A DNA stretch of 60,282 nt from Zoogloea sp. (GTDB taxonomy: Bacteria > Pseudomonadota > Gammaproteobacteria > Burkholderiales > Rhodocyclaceae): positions 1 to 60,282 of the forward strand of contig NZ_JAQUVG010000007.1 in NCBI RefSeq assembly GCF_028693495.1, given 5' to 3'. Below the pieces are notes generated by a model. The model was not told the origin of the DNA. It saw only the letters and a list, made by a program, of their open reading frames with translations, and did not search any database. Positions 46,411 through 55,225 of the stretch are shown here, in pieces (the first letter of the stretch is position 1; each line of letters starts with the position of its first letter). A program made the translations under genes and the position numbers.

Positions 46411-47823
46411 CTAGCCCTCCGGGGCGGACTGATCCAGGTTCACGCCATCCGTCCCGGGCAGCCCCTGCTTCCAGCCGTTCCCCCCCTGGCTCTTGGCCTG
46501 GTACATGGCCCGGTCGGCCGCGGCAATCAGCTGCTCTCCGGAACACAGGTCCCCGCTGCCCAGGGTGATGCCGATGCTGGCCGTCACGCCGGTGTCCTGT
46601 CCGTCAAAGTGGAAGTGCTGCCCGGCAATCGACTGGCACACCCGCCGGGCCAGTTCCGCCAGCCCAGCGGCGGTGGCCGCCGGCACCAGGATCGCAAACT
46701 CGTCGCCTCCCAGGCGAAAGAACATTTCGTTGCGCCGGATCACCGCCCCGACCGTTCGCGCCAGCCCCACCAGCACTTCATCACCGGCCTGATGGCCAAA
46801 ACGGTCGTTGACCGGCTTGAATCCGTCCAGATCGATGCCCAGCAGCCCAACCCGGTCGCCGTGGCGCCGGGCGTCCGCCAGCATGCGCTCCAGCTCTTCG
46901 TGGAAGCGCCGGCGATTGTAGAGGTTGGTGAGGGGATCCCGCTCGGCCAGGTAGGTCAGCTGGGCAGCCACCCGGCGCTGTTCGGTGACATCCTCGAAAA
47001 CCCACATCCGGCCGATGGGGTGCGCCCCGTGGGGGCCGGGGACCACCCGGGACATGTCGGTGACCAGCCGCCCATCCGCGAGGAGGATCTCGTAGGGTGT
47101 GCTGGGCTCCATGTGGGCCAGCACGTCTTCCAGATGCTGCAGGTAGGCCGCCGGATCTGCCAGCTGGGGCAGGACCCACTGCTTGAGCACGACATCCCGC
47201 ACCCCAACGCCGGCATCGGCCTCGGAGATGCCCCACAGGCGGTAGAACGCCGGGTTGCAGTACACCACCCGCCGCTCCTGATCCATGAACAGGATGCCCA
47301 GGCGCAGCACCCCCAGGAGCGAGGACAGCCGCGAGCGCTCCTCTTCACTGCGGCGCAGGTAGTGCTCCGACAGGGCCTGGGCCCGTCGCAGCGCCGCCAC
47401 CGTTTCGAGGAGTTCGAATTCGGCCACCTTGCGGGCCTGGATGTCCTGAAAAATCGCCAGCAGCCCGAGCCGCGCGCCGTCCTCTGCATGGACCGGCTGC
47501 AGGTGGCAGGCCACCCACAGGGCATCGGCAGGCGGCTTGCAGAGACGCAGCTCGAAATCGCCTCCTGCCCCCCCGGCCAGACAACTGCGGATCTGCGCCC
47601 GCAGGAAGCGCCGGTCCTTGTCATGGATCAGCGACTGGATGAAGTCCTCGCTGGCCAGCAGCGTTGCAGGACTCACGCCGGTGAGGCGCTCTACGGAGGG
47701 GGTGATCCGGAGCAAGCCACCCGCGCCGTTGATCCAGCACTCGATGGCGTGCCCCTGCTCGGCCGCCCGCTGAAAACAGCGCGCCTGCTGTTCATCCAGA
47801 CTGCGGACGGGGGTGGAGCTCAT
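46411..47823 (-). CDS. PAS-PAS-GGDEF diguanylate cyclase
   Basis: A 470-residue soluble protein. Two PAS domains (about residues 20-135 and 165-285) are joined by a coiled coil, then a GGDEF domain (about 295-455) with intact FRLGGDEFAIL and metal/GTP segments GIDLDGFKPVNDRFGH. The inhibitory I-site RxxD is not present; RRNE stands at that place, so product inhibition may be weak. No transmembrane segment or signal peptide. It should make c-di-GMP in response to a PAS-bound cue. Located 13 bp from the 3' side of argA on the same strand. Confidence 0.9.
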   Translation of the reverse strand: MSSTPVRSLDEQQARCFQRAAEQGHAIECWINGAGGLLRITPSVERLTGVSPATLLASEDFIQSLIHDKDRRFLRAQIRSCLAGGAGGDFELRLCKPPADALWVACHLQPVHAEDGARLGLLAIFQDIQARKVAEFELLETVAALRRAQALSEHYLRRSEEERSRLSSLLGVLRLGILFMDQERRVVYCNPAFYRLWGISEADAGVGVRDVVLKQWVLPQLADPAAYLQHLEDVLAHMEPSTPYEILLADGRLVTDMSRVVPGPHGAHPIGRMWVFEDVTEQRRVAAQLTYLAERDPLTNLYNRRRFHEELERMLADARRHGDRVGLLGIDLDGFKPVNDRFGHQAGDEVLVGLARTVGAVIRRNEMFFRLGGDEFAILVPAATAAGLAELARRVCQSIAGQHFHFDGQDTGVTASIGITLGSGDLCSGEQLIAAADRAMYQAKSQGGNGWKQGLPGTDGVNLDQSAPEG

Positions 47824-47836
47824 GGCCTGGGGATCC

Positions 47837-49228
47837 TTAAAGGGTTTTCATGAAAACCTTGGAGCGGCGGCTGACATCGTACATCTCGCGCTTCTGGCGG
47901 GGCAGCGCTTCGGGGGGCGCCTCGCGGAAACCGCGCTCCCGGAACCAGTCCGCGGTACGGGTGGTGAGCACGAACAGGCGCTCGACCCCCATGGCCCGGG
48001 CGCGGCTCTCCATCCGGCCCAGCAGCATCTCCCCGAGGCCGGCGCGGCGGTGCTGGGGGACCACCGCAACACAGGCCATTTCGGCGGCGCGCTCGTCGAT
48101 GAAGGGGTACAGGGCCGCACACCCCACCAGCACGCCGTCGTATTCGACCACGGTGAAACGCTCGATCTCTTCTTCCAGACGCTCCCGGCTGCGCCGCACC
48201 AGGGTGCCATCGGCCTCCATCGGCGCAATCACGCTGGACAGGGCGCCCACGTCTTCGATGGTGGCCTCGCGCAGGCGGAACAGGGGGTCCCGGGTCAGCA
48301 CCGTGCCCACCCCCTGGGGCGTGAAGAACTCCAGCAGCAGGCCCCCGTCCTTGTCCCGGTCGATCAGGTGGGCCCGCCCGACCCCCTGCCGGACGGCACG
48401 GATGGCACAGGGCAGGTACAGATCCAGATCCTCGGTCATGCCCTCACCGGCCTTGAGCTTGACCTCCGCGTCATCGGCGGTGATGGCCTCGATCAGCGCG
48501 CCGCCGGCGTCGAGCAGTCCCGGGGCATCGCACAGGTAGATCAGCTTTTCGGCCTTGAGGGCAATAGCCACCGCCTCGGCCACCGCCTCCATGCTCATGT
48601 TGAAGATTTCTCCGGCGGGTGACACCCCCAGGGGAGACATCAGCACCACGTTCTGCTGGTCCAGATCCGCCGCAATTTCATCGGCAATCACCCGGCGTAC
48701 CGCCCCGGTAAAGCCGTAGTCGATCCCGTCCACGACCCCCACCGGCTTGGCGGTGACGAAGTTCCCCCCGGTCACCCGCATGAAGCTGCCGGCCATCGGC
48801 GTGTTGGGCAGCCCCTGGGACAGGAGGGCCTCCACCTCGATGCGGGTGACGGCCATCGCAGCCTTGACGCATTCCAGGGCGGCCGCATCGGTGACCCGCA
48901 GGCCCTTGTGGTAACGGGGCTCCAGGCCCCGGCGGGCCAGCTCGGCCTCGATCTGGGGACGGGCCCCATGCACCAGCACCAGGCGTATTCCCAGGGCAGC
49001 GAGCAGGTTGCAGTCACAGGCCAGGGCCTGGGCGAGCTGGCCCGCGGCCACCTCGCCGCCGAAGCCGAGGACGAAGGTCTTGCCGCGGAAGGCATGAATG
49101 TAGGGCGCCGCTGCCCTCACCCAGCCCACAAAGCGCTGGGAAAGCTGATCGGAGCCCACTTCGGGAAATGGATTGGGAGTCGTCACGTCGGGAGTGGCCG
49201 GAGCACTGTCTTGGGATGCCTTGTACAT
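47837..49228 (-). CDS. argA: N-acetylglutamate synthase
   Basis: A 463-residue two-domain enzyme for the first step of arginine synthesis. The amino-acid-kinase-like N-terminal domain (about 30-300) has FVLGFGGEVAAG, LVLVHGARPQIEAEL and LMSPLGVSPAGEIFNM; it serves arginine sensing. The C-terminal GNAT domain (about 310-455) has VAVVPQHRRAGLGEMLLG and catalytic features. It is the classical ArgA type rather than the short ArgO/ArgJ route. Confidence 0.94.
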   Translation of the reverse strand: MYKASQDSAPATPDVTTPNPFPEVGSDQLSQRFVGWVRAAAPYIHAFRGKTFVLGFGGEVAAGQLAQALACDCNLLAALGIRLVLVHGARPQIEAELARRGLEPRYHKGLRVTDAAALECVKAAMAVTRIEVEALLSQGLPNTPMAGSFMRVTGGNFVTAKPVGVVDGIDYGFTGAVRRVIADEIAADLDQQNVVLMSPLGVSPAGEIFNMSMEAVAEAVAIALKAEKLIYLCDAPGLLDAGGALIEAITADDAEVKLKAGEGMTEDLDLYLPCAIRAVRQGVGRAHLIDRDKDGGLLLEFFTPQGVGTVLTRDPLFRLREATIEDVGALSSVIAPMEADGTLVRRSRERLEEEIERFTVVEYDGVLVGCAALYPFIDERAAEMACVAVVPQHRRAGLGEMLLGRMESRARAMGVERLFVLTTRTADWFRERGFREAPPEALPRQKREMYDVSRRSKVFMKTL

Positions 49229-49252
49229 TCACATTCGGAGGGAAATCGGAAG

Positions 49253-50740
49253 TCACTTCTTGAGGGCGTCTTCCAGGCGGGTCACGAGGGTCCGCAGGAC
49301 CTTGAGCCGCGCATAATATTTATTGTCGGCCTCGACGAGGGTCCAGACCGCGTTTTCGGTGCTGGTGCGGTCAATCATGTCACAGACCGCAGGTTCGTAG
49401 AGAGGCCACTTCTCCCGGTTGCGCCAGTCTTCCTGGGTGATCTTGTAGCGCTTGAAGGCTTCCTGCTCCCGGTCCTGGAAGCGCCTGAGCTGCTCCTCCG
49501 GACTCACCGACAGCCAGAATTTCAGGACCACGGCGCCGGCGGACACAAGTTGGTCCTCGAAGTCATTGATCTCGGCGTAGGCCCGCATCCAGTCGGCCTC
49601 GGAGCAAAAGCCTTCCACCCGCTCGACCAGCACCCGGCCGTACCAGGAGCGGTCGAAGATCGCCACCTTGCCGCGCCGGGGCAGACGGCGCCAGAAACGC
49701 CACAGGTAGGGCTGGGCCAGCTCCTCGTCGCTGGGGGCGGCAATCGGAATGACATGGTACTGACGGGTATCGAGGGCCTGGGTGATGCGGCGGATCGCCC
49801 CCCCCTTGCCCGCGGCATCCATGCCTTCAAAAACCAGGATCAGGCTGCGCCGGGCAAACGCCTCGCTGCGCACGGCCAGGGCCAGACGACCCTGCAGCTT
49901 CTCCAGCTGCTTGTCGTACTCCTTCTTGTCCATGGGCTGGTTGAGCACCAGGGCATTGAGCAGGTTGCGCTGGTCCACCGGAGGCAACAGGGGGGCGGCG
50001 GTCTGCCGGGTCTTGTACCCCTTGGCCAGAAAATCCAGCTTGCGCCGCAGGGCATCGAGCAGGGTGCGTCCCACATGGACCGACCGGTACTGCGGGTCGG
50101 AGCCATCGACGATGACCCAGGGAGCCACCCCGGTGCTGGTGCAACGCAACACGTGCTCCGCCACTTCGCGGTAGCGGTCGTAGTGCTCGTAGAACTCCCA
50201 GTCCGCCTCCTGCACCCGCCAGCGGGTGTCCGGATTGGCCTCGAAGGCTTTGAGGCGTTTCTTCTGGCCGGACTGGGACAGGTGGAACCACAGCTTGATG
50301 AGCAGGACCCCTTCGGCCGCCAGCATCGCCTCGAAACGGTTGAATTCGGACAGTCTCTGATCCAGCTCGGCTTTCTTGATGCGACCGAATGCCCGTCCCA
50401 GGATCGGATCGGAATACCAGTTGCCAAACAGGATCCCGATCTTGCCCTTGGGAGGCAGGGCACGCCAGAACCGCCACAGGGCAGGACGCTGACGCTCCTC
50501 GTCGGTGGGCTCATCAAAGGCATGCACCTCGATATGGCGGGGGTCCATCCACTCGTTGAGCAGATTCACCGTTTCCCCCCGCCCTGCCCCGTCGATGCCG
50601 TTGATCAGGACCACAGTGGCAAAGCCCTTGCTCTCGAGGAGCTCGAACTGGGCGCTCAACAGATCCGTGCGCAGCTGGGGCTCCAGTGCGTCATATTCAG
50701 ACTTGGACAGCTTGTGCTCCAGCTCGGCGGATTCAAACAT
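49253..50740 (-). CDS. pap: Polyphosphate:AMP phosphotransferase (tandem PPK2 domains)
   Basis: A 495-residue protein built of two PPK2-like halves. The C-terminal half has the intact P-loop EGMDAAGKGGAI and DRSWYGRVLVERVEG. The N-terminal half has the degenerate loop GIDGAGRGE and FGNWYSDP where the catalytic block should be, as known for class II PPK2 enzymes that phosphorylate AMP to ADP with polyphosphate. Start MFESAELEHKL; the 35-codon extension overlaps rsmE. The start lies inside the end of rsmE (8-bp overlap), so the two are co-transcribed. Confidence 0.94.
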   Translation of the reverse strand: MFESAELEHKLSKSEYDALEPQLRTDLLSAQFELLESKGFATVVLINGIDGAGRGETVNLLNEWMDPRHIEVHAFDEPTDEERQRPALWRFWRALPPKGKIGILFGNWYSDPILGRAFGRIKKAELDQRLSEFNRFEAMLAAEGVLLIKLWFHLSQSGQKKRLKAFEANPDTRWRVQEADWEFYEHYDRYREVAEHVLRCTSTGVAPWVIVDGSDPQYRSVHVGRTLLDALRRKLDFLAKGYKTRQTAAPLLPPVDQRNLLNALVLNQPMDKKEYDKQLEKLQGRLALAVRSEAFARRSLILVFEGMDAAGKGGAIRRITQALDTRQYHVIPIAAPSDEELAQPYLWRFWRRLPRRGKVAIFDRSWYGRVLVERVEGFCSEADWMRAYAEINDFEDQLVSAGAVVLKFWLSVSPEEQLRRFQDREQEAFKRYKITQEDWRNREKWPLYEPAVCDMIDRTSTENAVWTLVEADNKYYARLKVLRTLVTRLEDALKK

Positions 50741-51476
50741 TGCGCTCTCCCAGGTAATCACCCCACAGGACCTGCAGGGCCGCCAGCGCGGCAAGGCCTG
50801 CGGTTTCGGTACGGAAAATCCGCGGCCCGAGGCAGAGGGGTTCACAACCGGCCTGCTCCGCCAGGGCGAGCTCCGCCGGCGCCCAGCCCCCCTCCGGACC
50901 GATCAGGATGGACAGCGCCCCAGTCGGCGCCGCCTTGCCGGCCAGAGCGCCGGCAGCCCCGGGCGCCAGGAGCAGGCGCCTCTCCCCGGTCGTCCGGGCC
51001 AGATACCTGGCCAGGGGCAGAATGCCATGAATCACCGGAACCCGGTTGCGCCCCGATTGTTCGCAGGCGGATATGGCGACCTGCTGCCAGTGGGCCACCC
51101 GCTTGTCCGCCCGGTCCCCCACCAGCTTGAGCACCGAGCGCTCCGCTGCCACCGGCTGCACGGCCACCGCGCCAAGTTCCACCGCCTTCTGGACGATCCA
51201 GTCCATCTTGTCACCGCTGGCCAGGGCCTGAACCAGGGTGATCGCCAGCGGCGACTCCCGCTCCACCGCCAGGCGCGGCCCCAGGCGGGCCAGGGGCTGC
51301 TTGCCGAGGGCCAGCAGGGTGGCGGCACACTCCCCGCCCTGACCATCGAACAGCACGACAGCGTCCCCCACCCGCAGGCGCAGCACGCGCTCGGCATGGT
51401 GGGCGACCGGACCCGGCAGGGGCATGTCGGATCCCGGGAGGATCCCGTCAGGGCAGAAGAAGCGCGGATTCATCAT
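50733..51476 (-). CDS. rsmE: 16S rRNA (uracil1498-N3)-methyltransferase
   Basis: A 247-residue SPOUT methyltransferase. An N-terminal PUA-like domain (HHAERVLRLRVGDAVVLFDG) is followed by the knotted catalytic domain with QKAVELGAVAVQPV, SILIGPEGGWAPAE and LCLGPRIFRTETAGLAAL. Two adjacent ATGs at 51476 and 51473 are usable; GGAT six nt upstream favours the first. Its promoter lies in the 147 bp shared with the divergent inositol-phosphatase gene. Confidence 0.95.
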   Translation of the reverse strand: MMNPRFFCPDGILPGSDMPLPGPVAHHAERVLRLRVGDAVVLFDGQGGECAATLLALGKQPLARLGPRLAVERESPLAITLVQALASGDKMDWIVQKAVELGAVAVQPVAAERSVLKLVGDRADKRVAHWQQVAISACEQSGRNRVPVIHGILPLARYLARTTGERRLLLAPGAAGALAGKAAPTGALSILIGPEGGWAPAELALAEQAGCEPLCLGPRIFRTETAGLAALAALQVLWGDYLGERNV

Positions 51477-51623
51477 GCTATTATCCGCAAAACCGCGTGC
51501 GCGAAAGGGATAGAAAACCAGGATGATGCCCGCTTTTCCCGTCTTTCCTGTATCGGCAGGGCCATCGAGCCTTCCCGGACCGTGCTCCGTTCCTCCCCGA
51601 AGCGCCTTCGCCAGGCCTGCCCG

Positions 51624-52430
51624 ATGACCACCGAACAACGCCTTGAACTCGCCTGCGCGCTGGCGGACACCGTCCGCCAGATGGCCCGGGAAACCATCCT
51701 GCCCCGCTACCTGAGCGCCGTTCGAGAGCAGAAGGCGGACGGCAGCGTGCTCACTGAAGCGGATCTGGCCTCCCAGGCGGCCCTGGTCGAGCGCCTGCCC
51801 CGCCTGATCATGGCGCCGGTGCTGGGCGAAGAGATGACCCCCGAAGAGCAGGGGCGCGTCTGGCACGAGGGCAAAAGCGGACTGTGGGTCATCGACCCCA
51901 TCGACGGGACCACCAACTTCGCCAACGGCATCCCGTTTTTTGGCGTGGCGGTGGCCTATCTGGTCAACCATAAAACCGAAATCGGGGTGGTATACAACCC
52001 GGTGACGGATGAAGCCTTCTATGCCGCACGAGGCGCCGGCGCCTGGCTGAACGGCGTTGCCCTGCCCCTGCGCCAGCCCACCACCCGCCTCAAGGACGCG
52101 GTGGCCGGGGTGGACTTCAAGCGCATCAGCCACCACCTGGGGGATGAACTGGCCGTGCGCCCCCCCTACTATTCCCAGCGCAACTTCGGCTCCAGCGCCC
52201 TCGAGTGGTGCTATGTGGCGGCCGGCCGGCTGGACGTTTACCTCCACGGCGGGCAGATGCTGTGGGACTACGCTGCGGGACGGCTGATCCTCGCCGAAGC
52301 CGGCGGCGTCTACAGCACCCTGGGCGGCTCACCGCTCACCGCCGGCCCGGCGATCAAGCGCTCGGTGATCTCCGCCGCCACCCCGGCCTTGTTTGAACAG
52401 TGGAAGACCTGGCTCCACGCCCACTCCTGA
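51624..52430 (+). CDS. Inositol monophosphatase family phosphatase (SuhB/CysQ-like)
   Basis: A 268-residue Mg2+-dependent phosphatase. Metal sites are LGEEMT, WVIDPIDGTTNFANG and WDYAAGRLILAEAGG. It may act on inositol phosphate, PAP or fructose-1,6-bisphosphate; because it lies directly before phosphoribulokinase, a sugar-phosphate role in carbon fixation is tempting but only inference. Divergent from rsmE. Confidence 0.9.
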   Translation: MTTEQRLELACALADTVRQMARETILPRYLSAVREQKADGSVLTEADLASQAALVERLPRLIMAPVLGEEMTPEEQGRVWHEGKSGLWVIDPIDGTTNFANGIPFFGVAVAYLVNHKTEIGVVYNPVTDEAFYAARGAGAWLNGVALPLRQPTTRLKDAVAGVDFKRISHHLGDELAVRPPYYSQRNFGSSALEWCYVAAGRLDVYLHGGQMLWDYAAGRLILAEAGGVYSTLGGSPLTAGPAIKRSVISAATPALFEQWKTWLHAHS

Positions 52431-52499
52431 AAGACCCGGGCAGGCCCCAGGCCGGCACGGAACGTGCGATAGATGAACGCTTGCGACCCGGTCGAGTGT

Positions 52500-52537
52500 T
52501 TTTGGAACAGGCCATGGCCCCGTGGCCTGTTCCAAAA
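52500..52537. repeat. 15-bp perfect inverted repeat in the phosphoribulokinase leader
   Basis: TTTTGGAACAGGCCA and TGGCCTGTTCCAAAA pair without mismatch around an 8-nt loop, 23 bp before the phosphoribulokinase ATG. The T-rich arm comes first and the A-rich arm last, the reverse of a plus-strand intrinsic terminator, and no T-tract follows. It may be an operator dyad or a 5'-leader hairpin controlling the kinase. Confidence 0.6.
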
Positions 52538-52560
52538 CTACTCACTTTCGGGAAAATCGC

Positions 52561-53436
52561 ATGTCCATGAAACACCCCATCATCGTGGTGACGGGCTCCT
52601 CGGGGGCCGGGACCACCACGGTGAAACATACCTTCGAGGGGATTTTCTGGCGGGAAAAGGTGAACGCCGCCGTCATCGAAGGCGACAGCTTCCACCGCTA
52701 CACCCGTGAGGAGATCCGCAGGCTCATCCTGGAGGCCGAAAGCCAGGGCAAGCGGGGCATCAGCCATTTCGGCCCCGAGGCCAACCTGCTCGAAGAGCTG
52801 GAGCAGCTCTTCCGCACCTACGGGGAATCCGGCAAGGGCACCCGCCGCTACTATCTGCACCAGCCCGAGGAGGCCGCCCGCCGGGGGCTCAAGGTAGGCG
52901 ACTTCACCCCCTGGGAAGAACTGCCGGCCGACACCGACTGCCTGTTTTACGAGGGCCTTCATGGGGGCGTCATCACCGACAAGGTCAATACTTACCGCCA
53001 CGCCGACCTGCTGATCGGCGTCGTCCCGATCACCAACCTGGAGTGGATCCAGAAAATCCACCGGGACACCAGGACCCGGGGCTATTCCCTGGAGGCCGTC
53101 CAGGAGACCATCCTCCGGCGCATGCACGACTACGTGCACTACATCGTTCCCCAGTTCTCCCACACCCACATCAACTTCCAGCGGGTGCCCATGGTGGACA
53201 CCTCCAACCCCTTCATCGCCCGGGACATCCCCAGCGCCGATGAGTCGATGGTGATCATCCGCTTCCGCGACCCCCGGGGCGTGGACTTCCCCTATCTGCT
53301 GCGGATGATCCACGACAGCTTCATGAGCCGCGCCAACACCATCGTGGTGCCCGGCGGCAAGCTCGACCTGGCCATGCAGCTGATCCTCACCCCGCTGATC
53401 TGGAAACTGATGGAGCGCCGCCGCCAGTGGGTGTGA
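52561..53436 (+). CDS. prkB: Phosphoribulokinase (proteobacterial type)
   Basis: A 291-residue kinase that makes ribulose-1,5-bisphosphate for Rubisco. The P-loop GSSGAGTTTVK, the substrate Asp/His segment EGDSFHRYTREE, FYEGLHGGV and DTSNPFIARDIPSADES are typical of bacterial PRK (CbbP/PrkB). The proteobacterial form is about 290 residues, matching. GGGAAAATCGC precedes the ATG. Rubisco is not in the window. The gene stands alone after an inositol-phosphatase gene instead of within a cbb operon, behind a strong dyad. Confidence 0.94.
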   Translation: MSMKHPIIVVTGSSGAGTTTVKHTFEGIFWREKVNAAVIEGDSFHRYTREEIRRLILEAESQGKRGISHFGPEANLLEELEQLFRTYGESGKGTRRYYLHQPEEAARRGLKVGDFTPWEELPADTDCLFYEGLHGGVITDKVNTYRHADLLIGVVPITNLEWIQKIHRDTRTRGYSLEAVQETILRRMHDYVHYIVPQFSHTHINFQRVPMVDTSNPFIARDIPSADESMVIIRFRDPRGVDFPYLLRMIHDSFMSRANTIVVPGGKLDLAMQLILTPLIWKLMERRRQWV

Positions 53437-53451
53437 CGACGGCAGGCCCGG

Positions 53452-55221
53452 TTACTTGCCCGCCACCACCTCGACCTCGCGACCCTGATCGGTCTTCTGG
53501 TCGTCCTTGAACTCCCCTTCCCAGGCGTCACCCTCGGGCGAGATCAGGCGCCCCTGGCCGTGCTTCCTGCCGAGCACCCAGGCGCCTTCATAACGGTTGC
53601 CGTTCTTCCAGAAGTAGCTTCCCCGGCCGTGGAACACCCCCCGGACGAAATCCCCGGTATAGCGCTCCCCCGTGGCAAAGACCAGGGTGCCGCGGCCCTG
53701 GGGCTGCCCCTCCAGCACGGCGCCATCGTAGCGGTTGCCGCCGGGAAACTGGATGGTGCCGTGGCCCGTGGCCTTGTCCTCAACCCAGTCGCCTTCATAC
53801 CACTGGCCGTTGGTCCAGGTGAAACGGCCCTTGCCCTGGCGCAGCCCCTTGACCAGGGTCCCGGCGAAACGCTCGCCGTTGGCCCACTCGACGGTGCCCG
53901 TACCGCTCACTTCACCGCTGGCGGACACCACCGAGAAATTTCCCCGATAGGTGGCATCCCCGGCCACCGTCACGGTATCCAGGGGCGTGACGGCAGGCTC
54001 GGCCTGCACCGCCGGCGCCACCGCAGGCCGGGACGCGGGACGCTGTTCGACAGACCTGGCGGCCCCCGCAGCCGCCCCTGGGGAGGCTCCCGAAGAAGCC
54101 GGAACGGACACCGCCGCCGCGGCAAGCGCTGCAGCCGGTACGGCGGCGCCGGCGGGCGGCAGAGTTCCCCCCTGCGGGGCCGGCGGCACGGCCTTGCCGC
54201 TACCGAACTGAGCCATCGCCTGTGCCGGCAGGGGGGTCCCCCGCTCCCGCGCCAACGCATCCGCGTTGCTGCGGGCCAGATTCTGGGGCGTTCCCCGGCA
54301 GGCGCTCACGGCGTCCCGCCATGCGACTTCGGCCCGGATGGACATCTGATCCTTTTCTGCCGCTGCCACACCGGCGCCATGGGTCTTGATCCGCTGGGCC
54401 TGTTCGGTGGCCGCATCCCACAAGGGGCCGCAATACTCGGCATTATGGGCGTCGATCTGGGTCTGCTCTGCCTTGCGGTGGGCCTGCTGCTGCCGGTTAC
54501 CCAGGCACTTGTCGGCCGCCCCCTCCCAGGCCATGACGGCCTTGCCGTACAGCATGGCTGCGTCATCCCAGCGCTTGTCCTTCCAGGCCCCCCGAGCAAA
54601 ATCCACCAGCGCCGTGGCGCTCTTCCAGGCCGCATCACAGGCCGGACCGGCACTCAGGAGCTCGGCATTGGCGGCCCGCACCTTGATGGTGGCCGCCAGG
54701 CTGCGCTCGGCCTTTTCCCGGTGGGGCGGCTGGCACAGGCTGACCGCATCGCGCCAGGTGCTCTCCGCTTCACCGAGCAGGCGCTCCACCTCCACCGGGT
54801 CACCCTTGTCACCGCGGGCCATGGCGACCTTCAGATCCAGGTCCAGAGCCTTGTCCAGGCGGGGCAGGCACTCGGTCTGATGGGCCAGGGCCACCTCGGC
54901 CAGACGGAGCTCTGCCGTGGCCCGGTCACCCCGCCGGTTGGCCTGGATGGCCACTTCAGGACAACCGGCAGCGATCTTCAGGAGGCTGTTGCCGGCCTCC
55001 CGCAAGAGGGGCACCGCCTCCTTCCAGCGCCGCGTCGCCGAAGCCTGCAGCCCCCGCTCCAGCACACCCTCCGCCTCCTGAAACAGCACCGGGCAGCCCG
55101 CTGCCGTGGCGGCATCCGCCGTTTCGGGCATCAGCGCGCCGTCCGCCTGCTGGGCGATGGCGAGGGGAGAGAGGAGCATCAGACCGAGGGTCAGCCCCCC
55201 TCTGGCAATCATTCTGTTCAT
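53452..55221 (-). CDS. Secreted MORN-repeat protein, function unknown
   Basis: A 589-residue exported protein with a signal peptide (ending SPLAIA). The first 330 residues are helical with regularly spaced Cys (about every 40-60 residues; AAGCPEVAIQ, VSLCQPPHRE, GPACDAAW, ADKCLGN, EYCGPLW), suggesting disulfide-linked helical hairpins. An Ala/Pro-rich linker (about 345-425) leads to five or six MORN repeats (for example WYEGDWVEDKATGHGTI, YTGDFVRGVFHGRGSY, YEGAWVLGRKHGQGRL). It is 4 bp after the lipoprotein gene, so it belongs to a two-gene operon. Confidence 0.8.
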   Translation of the reverse strand: MNRMIARGGLTLGLMLLSPLAIAQQADGALMPETADAATAAGCPVLFQEAEGVLERGLQASATRRWKEAVPLLREAGNSLLKIAAGCPEVAIQANRRGDRATAELRLAEVALAHQTECLPRLDKALDLDLKVAMARGDKGDPVEVERLLGEAESTWRDAVSLCQPPHREKAERSLAATIKVRAANAELLSAGPACDAAWKSATALVDFARGAWKDKRWDDAAMLYGKAVMAWEGAADKCLGNRQQQAHRKAEQTQIDAHNAEYCGPLWDAATEQAQRIKTHGAGVAAAEKDQMSIRAEVAWRDAVSACRGTPQNLARSNADALARERGTPLPAQAMAQFGSGKAVPPAPQGGTLPPAGAAVPAAALAAAAVSVPASSGASPGAAAGAARSVEQRPASRPAVAPAVQAEPAVTPLDTVTVAGDATYRGNFSVVSASGEVSGTGTVEWANGERFAGTLVKGLRQGKGRFTWTNGQWYEGDWVEDKATGHGTIQFPGGNRYDGAVLEGQPQGRGTLVFATGERYTGDFVRGVFHGRGSYFWKNGNRYEGAWVLGRKHGQGRLISPEGDAWEGEFKDDQKTDQGREVEVVAGK

Positions 55222-55225
55222 CACG

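Noticed and set aside
52500-52537. The prk dyad as an intrinsic terminator of the inositol-phosphatase gene.
   Set aside because: The T-rich arm precedes and the A-rich arm follows on the plus strand, and there is no T-tract after the stem.
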